From: Aculops lycopersici
Taxonomy: Eukaryota > Arthropoda > Arachnida > Trombidiformes > Eriophyidae
DNA length: 64,000 nucleotides
Direction of reading: 5' to 3'
Assembly: GCA_015350385.1 (NCBI GenBank)
Contig: WNKI01000001.1
Span: forward strand, 2,323,178-2,387,177
Part shown: in pieces, positions 1-7,901 of the stretch
How positions within the stretch are numbered: position 1 is the first letter of the stretch
Layout of the letters: each line of letters opens with the position of its first letter
Program-made: the position numbers and the translations under genes
Notes under the pieces: model-generated
The model's input: only the letters and a program-made list of their open reading frames with translations
Told to the model about the DNA's origin: nothing
The model's database searches: none

Positions 1-221
1 TCATCCTTCGTTAACAAGTTAACGAGAGACGACATGCAATGTTGGATGAGGAGATGGATTAAAAAGGTACAGGTCCAGCTGTAGGTTGAACCGTGCTAAT
101 TAAAGTCTTGCTTAGCTCTCTTTCTACATTCCAAACGCTGTTTCGTCTGAGAACCATCTTAACCCTCTAGTTGCTCGCTCAACTGGGGGTCTCTGAGTGA
201 TTGATCAGAAACAAGTGGTGA

Positions 222-539
222 GAAGACTTAGGAAACATATACCCTATTATTACCTGTAAATCTAAAGAACAAAAAAACACAGCCCGGAAGCACGAGGACC
301 GGGCTCAAGATGTGGACGCAAGAGTCATAGTAGATATTGAGTTTGGAAAAGGTCGAGGCATCTTGAGAACTGGTGACCATGTTGTTATCAGTACCAGCTG
401 TCGCTGGAATCACACAGAGAATCCAAACGGTAACCTAAACCATCTTTTCAATATCGTTTTTGGTTATATCACACTCATCACTGAATTTATACCAAATATT
501 TTGATTGAGATACAACCAAAAATAGAAGTCGTAGACTAA
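222..539 (+). CDS. possible 3' terminal exon of an upstream gene (unrecognised)
   Basis: A frame on the plus strand stays open from about 222 (after a TGA) to a TAA at 537-539. Its translation is not low-complexity: it includes Lys/Arg-rich, then 'VIVDIEFGKGRGIL', then a hydrophobic stretch near the end. There is no ATG at its head, so if real it would be a last exon entered by a splice acceptor in about 230-270, although no strong polypyrimidine tract is visible. An AATAAA at 695-700 could serve as its poly(A) signal. I do not recognise the protein. A chance open frame is a serious alternative. Confidence 0.2.
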   Translation, partial: EDLGNIYPIITCKSKEQKNTARKHEDRAQDVDARVIVDIEFGKGRGILRTGDHVVISTSCRWNHTENPNGNLNHLFNIVFGYITLITEFIPNILIEIQPKIEVVD

Positions 540-1508
540 AGCAAAGAGGAACAAAAAGAGAAGAAGTAAATTGTTTTGTCATTATTAATTTGTCGCCTCA
601 TAAACGAAAGTGTATTTAAATCATTGAATCTAGAATGTGGAATCTAGACAAGAAAAAATTGACAAGGGAACAAGGGAAATGGGAATATAACTAGAATAAA
701 TAGAAAAGTTGTGGGCTTGCGTTGTTATGAGGCTAGAAATCCTACATTTCTCTCGCAACAAACTATTTTTGTCATCATCGTGCGAGACCGTGTAGGTGAT
801 ATTTAGCTCGAACTCATTCCATGAAACTAAATCCGGAAGAATCTTTGATTAGAGTGTGGAACTAAAACAACAATTGCATGTCGCCCAATCGTCTAATCTA
901 CTAATCAATTACCACGTAGCGAGACACAAATCGAGAGCGTAACCGTTAGTTTTTTCTACTGCACCAGAAATCAACAAGTGGGATAAGAGCGGTAAAATTT
1001 GTCTAAATCACTCATCATCGCTTTTTCCATTCCAAAGCCTATTGCTGGCCATGCGTTGCTTCAATGAATTCAATGCAAAGAAGCGGCGATTCAACTCATC
1101 TCAGCTAATGATGCCATTGTTGTTATTGTTGTTGACGTCCAAGTCGATGCCAGCCAACGATTAGCCACTGCTGCAACAACTTGTTGCCGTTTGCTGATCC
1201 CTCTCAGCACTCGCGCGTCTCTCAATGGCTCATTTGCTTGTCAAATAATTGAATTGCTTTCAATCTTTAGTGGTCGAGAATTGCAGTCACTCGGCATCAG
1301 GCAGTTGCTCTACTTGACTTCTCTTCAATATCGAGAGCCAAAACGACAACAATACCGATGGAAGCACCACATCATCAGATGGCCTCGCCCCGAGCTCCAG
1401 AAGTAAGGAAAAACAAAACACCATCTAGTTACTAGATAGACTTAATTTACAAAACTCATCTTATATGATCGACATATACACAAGAGTAGGAATCGATTGC
1501 AATACAAG
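540..1508. other. intergenic / 5' region without a clear gene
   Basis: AT-rich sequence upstream of the mucin-like gene. Apart from an AATAAA at 695-700 I see no conserved coding potential. A short open frame at 1191-1406 has no protein-like features. The 3' part is presumably promoter and 5' UTR of the next gene. Confidence 0.4.
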
Positions 1509-3755
1509 ATGAGGAGAGAGTCGCTCAAGATTACGAGTTACTTCCGGTTTGCCGTTGCCACGCTGGTTGTCGTCCTCTTGGCGGCGCACTTGGTGGTTGC
1601 TCAAGAAAAAGAAAATGAACCATCAGCTGGCAGTGGTGCCGATAACTTGGGTGAGTCCAAGCAATCAGGTAGTGTAGACTACGAGGATCTCGAGGAGATC
1701 GAGAGTAAGGATTTGGAGCAAGAGCGCGATGAGAAGCCCTTGGGTGGCCAACATAAGAAGGGACTGAGTCACAGCAAGCACATTCGTGGATCCACCTCGA
1801 AGGACAAGCATCAAACTAGTAGTGGAACCAGTAGTACTAAGCCCTTCGATCCGTCAAAGGTGAAGTTGGTTGATTTGAACCAGTGGAATGGCGCTGTTGC
1901 AAAAACTGCCTCTCCGAAAGGTTCAACTGCAACTGGTGGCGCGTCGACAAGTGTCGTCACTGAGACTGCGACAGAGCCTATAACCATCACCACAACCACC
2001 GAGCCTATCACCGTTGCCAAGCCACCAACATCGAAGGCAACCAGGAGGCCAGGTAGCCGAAAAGGATCTAGACATGGATCGCGGGTAACAGCAACGAGAT
2101 ATAAAACTTCAACCACAACTACATCATCAACCACTACAACAACCACAGAAAAGCCAGCCAGCAGCTTATCGGCCTCAACCGAGTCCAACTCATCGGCCTC
2201 TGACTCATCTATGACCTTGCCAACCATAGAAGTTCATCCTTCAACCGACACTCTCGATCCCACAACGAAGATAAGTAGCGATGGGCCAGCTGATCCAAAC
2301 TTGGACCCAAGATCTCCGGCGGCCAGTGGCAAGCGACTCTCGGGTATTATTGCGGAATCCAAACACAAACTATCACTCCATCGAACACCGCAACAAGCGA
2401 GCTCCAAGTTTTCTTACAGTCGGCCAAATACCACAACTACCATGATGAGCACAGTGACCGAAGCAACACCTTCTCAACTTACAACGTCCACTTCATCGAC
2501 TCCAAACGTGTCAAGTGGCAGTATGTTTATTCAAGTGATCAACGCTACAGCACCAAACGATCTCATTGGATTTAGTGGTGGTCAATTTGAGAATGCAACG
2601 AAAAACTTGGATTGGTCAAAGTTGGTGAAGGTTGTGTTTAAGAGTGCCAAAGATAATCACACAATTTACACTGTGGTCATGAACTCAAGCGAACTCAACA
2701 ACCATCCCATAAACGATTGGTCGAATGAGCTGCCGCACTTGTTGCAACGGGACTTCGAAAAGTTGATCCAGAAATGGTCGAGCGTGTTTCCGGTGGACAA
2801 TCTAATGGTAGATTTGAGCAAGATTATTGTGAGCAAAGTGACTGCGCTTCCTAATAGCGGAAACGTGTCGAGTTTACTAGAAAAACTAAACAGCACCAAT
2901 CCCAATAGCAGCTCAGTGATACAACAACCTGAGCTGGCGGCCAAGCTAAAGCCATTATCTCAATCTGCGATTTCCGCTGATGTAAGCAGACAAAACCAAT
3001 CAACTCCAATTACGTTTCTAAATGGGACTTCACCATCAGTAGTCAATAATGCGACACAAAATCAGCAGGTAGTTGGTTTTGTGTCTCAAATGCAACCTGT
3101 TGATAATTCAACAGGGCAGACGATCAACGCCTCCGTGTCTCCAGTTGGCCTTCAACCATCAGTCCAGCAGCAACAACAACAGCAGACATTGAATGCCACA
3201 TTCTCGAGCAATTATTTACCACCGGCCACTGCATTCAGCAAGACGTACGATCTAAACAACACGATGACTCAGGCTGCCGTTAGACCTCTCAATGTGTCGA
3301 CATCATCAGCAACAGGTCTTGGTCGAGGTACTGTAGCTGGACCGGTTAACCAAAGAATACCTGCGGACAATGCCAGTCAAGCATCAGGTAATGGGCCAAC
3401 TTCTGTTACACCACTGCCATCACCATCGCTAGTCAGTCATCAAAACATCGAAGAGTCTCATGGACGTGGTAGTAACAAGACCGGAAGTGAACATGACTAC
3501 CTCTACGAGCGCAACCATGGGACACACAATCACAGTCATGTCCCTCAGACAAATAATGCCATGAATTCTACCTTGCCACCCAGATCGCTTGTAGAGGCAA
3601 TGAAAATTATGAAGAACGAGCACATAAAAATCGATGATAACGTGAGAGAACAAGCGAGCTCGCTAAGACACTTCATCATCATCTGCTCGGTGGCCGTGGT
3701 CTTGGCGACCTCTGTCCTAGTTGCTCTAATCCTGATATTGTTCAAGCCAAGTTAG
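1509..3755 (+). CDS. mucin-like type I membrane protein, Ser/Thr-rich, unrecognised
   Basis: About 748 aa from the ATG at 1509; the open frame begins slightly earlier at a TTG, which I do not use. It has an N-terminal signal peptide (hydrophobic residues about 12-32, ending near 'AHLVVAQ'). A long disordered extracellular part follows, dense in Thr, Ser and Pro, with a Lys-Arg/Gly-Ser patch near 'RRPGSRKGSRHGSR'. Residues about 340-470 are more ordered, with 'LDWSKLVKVVF' and 'DFEKLIQKWSSVFP'. A Gln/Asn-rich region with many N-x-S/T sequons leads to one C-terminal transmembrane helix ('FIIICSVAVVLATSVLV') and a tail of only a few residues. This architecture suits a heavily glycosylated cell-surface protein or a cleaved ectodomain. 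I do not recognise a family. An AATAAA at 3807-3812 follows the stop. Confidence 0.75.
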   Translation: MRRESLKITSYFRFAVATLVVVLLAAHLVVAQEKENEPSAGSGADNLGESKQSGSVDYEDLEEIESKDLEQERDEKPLGGQHKKGLSHSKHIRGSTSKDKHQTSSGTSSTKPFDPSKVKLVDLNQWNGAVAKTASPKGSTATGGASTSVVTETATEPITITTTTEPITVAKPPTSKATRRPGSRKGSRHGSRVTATRYKTSTTTTSSTTTTTTEKPASSLSASTESNSSASDSSMTLPTIEVHPSTDTLDPTTKISSDGPADPNLDPRSPAASGKRLSGIIAESKHKLSLHRTPQQASSKFSYSRPNTTTTMMSTVTEATPSQLTTSTSSTPNVSSGSMFIQVINATAPNDLIGFSGGQFENATKNLDWSKLVKVVFKSAKDNHTIYTVVMNSSELNNHPINDWSNELPHLLQRDFEKLIQKWSSVFPVDNLMVDLSKIIVSKVTALPNSGNVSSLLEKLNSTNPNSSSVIQQPELAAKLKPLSQSAISADVSRQNQSTPITFLNGTSPSVVNNATQNQQVVGFVSQMQPVDNSTGQTINASVSPVGLQPSVQQQQQQQTLNATFSSNYLPPATAFSKTYDLNNTMTQAAVRPLNVSTSSATGLGRGTVAGPVNQRIPADNASQASGNGPTSVTPLPSPSLVSHQNIEESHGRGSNKTGSEHDYLYERNHGTHNHSHVPQTNNAMNSTLPPRSLVEAMKIMKNEHIKIDDNVREQASSLRHFIIICSVAVVLATSVLVALILILFKPS

Positions 3756-3806
3756 CGTTGATTATCTTGTTGATCATGAGATAGATCTTTTTTTGATCAT
3801 AGCCAA

Positions 3807-3812
3807 TAAAAA
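3807..3812 (+). terminator. poly(A) signal AATAAA of the mucin-like gene
   Basis: A canonical hexamer lies about 50 bases after the stop codon at 3755, in a T-rich 3' context. Confidence 0.5.
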
Positions 3813-3979
3813 GAAAACAGGAGATCAATGCAAGATTAAGTTTCCGCCAAAATTTGCACGGCAGTTCGTGGAACCTAGTTTGACTCAACAAAATTAGCTT
3901 TCTACAAGAAACCTAGGTTGACGATTGGATATGATTCAGACTCAACTCTCTAGTTCTGTGATTGTCAGATAGTTTAGTC

Positions 3980-5254
3980 TTAATACTGTCTCTTTGCCCT
4001 CCCAAAGATATTTTTGAGTTGATCCAGAGTAACTCTTATGAATTTCCTATCATCAGATGATATTCTTCGTCCGGCTATACCAACAAAATCTATCGATTGC
4101 CAATAGATCCGGTATCTGGTGTGCCATAGTCCTCGTACTATTGGAAGCTGAGATCGATACTCCGCTTCCTGTATCGTTTCCAAGATCTCACTAAGCCTGT
4201 ACCAGCGAGACATGTTGGTGATCTCACTGACAACCTCTAGACCGTCCATTAAATTTCTAAACTTTTCAATAATACCGACATTGCATGAATACTCCATTAG
4301 CTCCACTCTACTGGGATCCAATACCTTGATCCTCTCAAGTACGTTTTGTTCTTCGCTTTCGACCGGAAACTTTTTGGGTCGAAATCGTTCATTTTTCATA
4401 TGTCTGGTGAAGTTATTGATAGATTCCAGTTGTTTCCGGAAATATTGGTCCCTCGGATCTGCGTTCAAATCACAATCCGATATCGATTCTCGACCTCCCG
4501 CCTCGGATTGACGATCGCTTGATGGATAGCCCAATTGCCTTGTGACATATAGATATATAAGCTGAGCGCTTAGATTGTTGGGGTTGTTTCTTCGGAACTC
4601 ACTAATGACTAGGTAAGCTTTCTTTTGATACCCATAATGGAGCAATACTTTTAAAATACACAACACAAAATATTCATGGTTGCTCACAGTTGATCTCAGC
4701 TTTCCAATTGCATTGACAAGCCAACCTTGGATTGATAGATCTAAGATTCCCTCTTCCCCACGCTCCAATTTACTATTCCAGTCTAAATAGTTAAGCAAAA
4801 ATTCATAGCAACTAAGATTTACATCGATAAATGGAAGACGTCGGTGGACATTCCTCATCATGTACTTTTGACGTTCCGCAAATAATTCTTTGGCATCTTT
4901 AAGTCTATTGTGTCTGATAAAATATCCTAGAAATTCGGTGAATATATCGGGTTTCACTGTATCCAACTTGTTGATTTCCTTTTCGGCATGAGTAACAACA
5001 GTTTTGTCAACATTTTCAGTTCTATTTGACTCGAAGAGAATCATGATAAATCTAAACAAAATGTATGGATCTAATGAAGTTTCCTTTGGTACAACCTTGA
5101 GCAATCTGAAACACTCCTTGATATCATGGTGGGTAATACTTTTATGCAATAATTCGTACAAATATAACTTTGGCCTGCTGCTAACTTGCTCGGCGATAGT
5201 CTGAGAATTGATCTCGTAGAGCCAGCGGGTTTTGTGACTCACTTCCATGCTCAT
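3980..5254 (-). CDS. TAF1A: TAF1A-like subunit of the RNA polymerase I factor SL1/TIF-IB
   Basis: A 424-aa intronless frame starting at ATG 5254. The protein is all-helical and TPR-like, with no signal peptide or membrane helix. Several blocks correspond in order to vertebrate TAF1A: 'RLKDAKELFAER', 'LLNYLDWNSKLE', a block ending 'NNPNNLSAQLIYLYVTRQ' (matching the family's 'SNPNAHIYLYNFLKRQ' region), 'MDGLEVVSEITNMSRWYRL', and a Trp-rich C-terminal part. Length is close to the human protein (about 450 aa). Known role: with TBP and other TAFs it forms the SL1 complex at the rDNA promoter and recruits RNA polymerase I in the nucleolus. The assignment rests on recalled family pattern and not on a search. 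A partial, damaged copy lies about 2.7 kb away at 6700-7215. Confidence 0.65.
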   Translation of the reverse strand: MSMEVSHKTRWLYEINSQTIAEQVSSRPKLYLYELLHKSITHHDIKECFRLLKVVPKETSLDPYILFRFIMILFESNRTENVDKTVVTHAEKEINKLDTVKPDIFTEFLGYFIRHNRLKDAKELFAERQKYMMRNVHRRLPFIDVNLSCYEFLLNYLDWNSKLERGEEGILDLSIQGWLVNAIGKLRSTVSNHEYFVLCILKVLLHYGYQKKAYLVISEFRRNNPNNLSAQLIYLYVTRQLGYPSSDRQSEAGGRESISDCDLNADPRDQYFRKQLESINNFTRHMKNERFRPKKFPVESEEQNVLERIKVLDPSRVELMEYSCNVGIIEKFRNLMDGLEVVSEITNMSRWYRLSEILETIQEAEYRSQLPIVRGLWHTRYRIYWQSIDFVGIAGRRISSDDRKFIRVTLDQLKNIFGRAKRQY

Positions 5255-6187
5255 GCTAATATGATTGGAGTCTTGAAAAGTATATCACGATCTAATAGAA
5301 TATCTTGGATCATCTAGAATAATAATCCGGTTGAAAGGTTGAGTTAACTTCAATGGGTTTCATTACATTTTGTATCAAAAGTTAGGAGATCAATCTTGCA
5401 CGTGTTTCGCAGTCCGACGCACAACCTGGAGGCATCCATTGCTACACTCGGGCACAGCGATCGAGCTTTGTTCTTGTAAAATTATGAGCTAAATGGTTGA
5501 CTGAGCTATGATTAAGACACCTGAAACAAGGATTTGTCATTGTAGATTTCTTCTTAAATTAGATATTGCACAAGATTATATATAGATCAATATAGATCAG
5601 TTTCGGCTAGTTATTTTCCTAAACCAAGTCCAAAGTAGCGGTAAAAGCACCAAGACCCGAGAAACGCCTATCCTCATGTTTTCACCCAAGTAAACATACA
5701 GGACTCTGTCGTCGTCGCAAAATAATCCCACTTGCAGCAAGAGCTGCGCCAGTGGCAGCGGTAGCAATGAAAAGATAGCGACGTCAACGTTGGCTCGCGT
5801 GTTATTGTCACTGGAACGAAAGCAGTAAAAACACACTGATCTTAAGCGCCCTGCATTCATATATTATTCTACATGTATCCCATTGTTCTGGGCCGCAAAT
5901 GGTGATGCACGTTTCTATTCTCATCTTTTATTTTCCTTCCTCAGTTGTTATATCAGAAGACTCCAGATAAAGAGATTACACGAGACCATTGAGCTCGAGA
6001 CTTGAGACTGCAATCAAATAATCGCCGCGCCAGTTTGGCTAACATGATTAGCCTCGAAGTAGGGATCAGCACAAAAATACCAACACAAACCAAAGCAACT
6101 CCAAAGGGACAACCAAGACTTCAAGAACCTGGAGAAGAAGAACGTCAACCACGACCATTAGCAATACCAAACTGAACAAACATTAGA
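5255..6187. other. intergenic region between TAF1A-like and BTB genes
   Basis: Divergent spacer between TAF1A-like (minus) and the BTB gene (plus); both promoters are probably here. A minus-strand 87-aa frame at 5597-5860 contains two hydrophobic stretches but no family I recognise. No RNA gene is evident. Confidence 0.4.
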
Positions 6188-6649
6188 ATGTCCATGCCAG
6201 CGCAATGGACGACAACCAGAGCAGACGCATTAATTAGACCATACGATACGACTACTATGACGACACAAAACATGGCCGGTAATCCATGCGGAAACGTGCG
6301 TTTTATCAAGTCGCCAAGTCTGGCCATGTCCGCCGCCTTTGCCCAAATGTTCAAGGACGAGGCCTTGGTTGATGTAACACTGAGCTGCGGAAATCATCAA
6401 ATTCATGCTCACCGATTGGTTCTCTCGGCATGTTCAACTTATTTTAGAAACATGTTTGAGAAACAAGCAAATCCATACCATTATCCAATTGTTAACATTG
6501 ACAACATTTACATTGAGGACCTCAAATTGGTGCTTGAGTTCATGTATAAAGGCGAAGTTATAGTTCCAAACGAGCGACTAGCAACAGTCTTGCGATGCGC
6601 CACTAGCCTAGAGGTTGACGGATTTCCAAATCCTGCAGCAATGGGTTGA
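6188..6649 (+). CDS. BTB/POZ-domain protein consisting of BTB only
   Basis: 153 aa from ATG 6188. Residues about 50-150 form a BTB/POZ domain: 'DVTLSCGNHQIHAHRLVLSA', 'CSTYFRNMF', then 'DLKLVLEFMYKGEV' and a last helix 'RLATVLRCATSLEVDG'. This is the arthropod BTB-zinc-finger type (Lola/Tramtrack-like): a homodimerisation module normally followed by a linker and DNA-binding C2H2 or Psq domains. Here the frame stops about 12 residues after the domain, and the damaged TAF1A copy starts some 50 bases downstream. Either this is a truncated gene, or the rest is reached by a splice I cannot identify. The in-frame start gives a 40-residue low-complexity leader with further Met codons, so the true start could be internal. 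Confidence 0.6.
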   Translation: MSMPAQWTTTRADALIRPYDTTTMTTQNMAGNPCGNVRFIKSPSLAMSAAFAQMFKDEALVDVTLSCGNHQIHAHRLVLSACSTYFRNMFEKQANPYHYPIVNIDNIYIEDLKLVLEFMYKGEVIVPNERLATVLRCATSLEVDGFPNPAAMG

Positions 6650-6699
6650 TATGTTATGCAGAATCCAAAATTAGATTATGAACACCACAACGTTTGTTG

Positions 6700-7215
6700 C
6701 TCACAAAGATATTTTTGAGTTGATCCAGAGTAACTCTTATAAATTTTCTATCATCAGATGATATTCTTCGTCCGGCTATACCAACAAAATCTATCGATTG
6801 CCAATAGATCCGGTATCTGGTGTGCCATAGTCCTCGTACTATTGGAAGCTGAGATCGATACTCCGCTTCCTGTATCGTTTCCAAGATCTCACTAAGCCTG
6901 TACCAGCGAGACATGTTGGTGATCTCACTGACAACCTCTAGACCGTCCATTAAATTTCTAAACTTTTCAATAATACCGACATTGCATGGATACTTCATAC
7001 TCTCTCATCTACCTGGATCCAATACCTTGAATCTCAAAATATGTGGATCCAATGAAGTTTCCTTTAGTACAACCTTGAGCAATCTGAAACACTCCTGGTT
7101 ATCATGGTGGGTAATACTTCTATGCAATGATTCGTACGAAAATAACTTAGGCCTGCAGGCTATGGCTAACTTGCTCGGCAGTAGTTTGGGAATTGGTCTC
7201 GACGAATTGTGATTT
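6700..7215 (-). pseudogene. partial, broken duplicate of the TAF1A-like gene
   Basis: Bases 6706-7028 match 4007-4328 of the TAF1A-like gene, and about 7035-7215 match about 5048-5225. The roughly 715 bases between those parental blocks are missing. The deletion is in frame: residues equivalent to 'LDPYIL..RF' are joined directly to 'KVLDP'. A premature TGA follows (stop at 7005-7007), and the C-terminal end differs ('IFVSNKRCG' instead of 'IFGRAKRQY'). The C-terminal block is nearly identical to the parent (2 differences in the first ~275 bases), while the N-terminal block has about 14 substitutions plus a 9-base insertion in ~150 bases. The copy sits directly downstream of the truncated BTB gene. 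Confidence 0.85.
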
Positions 7216-7385
7216 GCGAAGTGATCGAATGAGCATCCAGGCGCTGATTTGAGTCTATAGGATTCTCTAACAAATATCAACACAGGAGAAATAGTCGCGA
7301 AAACAGATGGAATTTTTTCGGGGAAATCTTGTAGAAAAGCTAGATCAAGTTTTGCGACGCACCTGCGCGAAGATTTGCAAAACAA

Positions 7386-7901
7386 AATTCATCGACTGCA
7401 TTTGCTTAACGAGATTGGCAACTTTGATCCAAGTGGCTCATCTCCACATCTGAACAAAATTATCTACAGTGAGAGTTAGACTGACAGCATCAGCAACTCT
7501 AACAATAATAATTATAGAATTCTGTTAAACCTCGTCGACAACCACTTGTTTCCTTATGATTCAAGACTACAACAACATCAATTCCTCATGATGCTTTAGA
7601 ATTCGGTCGGTATTTTACCCTTAGGCTCGTTAATCACCATTATAATGTTCTTATTAAAATTATTATTGCTATCATCATTATTGGCAACTGAGTATAGTTA
7701 TTGTAGATTATTAGATCAAATCACGTCCAAACATATTAGAGGCGTGGTATAGAGAAAAAGCTTTCAATTCATGATAAACTCAACCTCGTCGTCGCCTAAT
7801 AAACCTGAACTAACCAAGATATGAATTAGATATATGTCGCAACTATTCACATTGTTAGAAACAATATCACTAACAACTAGACCAAACAAATATTCCTCGA
7901 A
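7386..7901. other. intergenic, AT-rich
   Basis: AT-rich spacer with short TAA/ATT runs. It is presumably promoter and 5' UTR of the phosphatase gene. I see no gene in it. Confidence 0.4.

Noticed and set aside
6654..6998. an independent 114-aa gene
   Set aside because: It is the C-terminal piece of the broken TAF1A copy after a premature stop.
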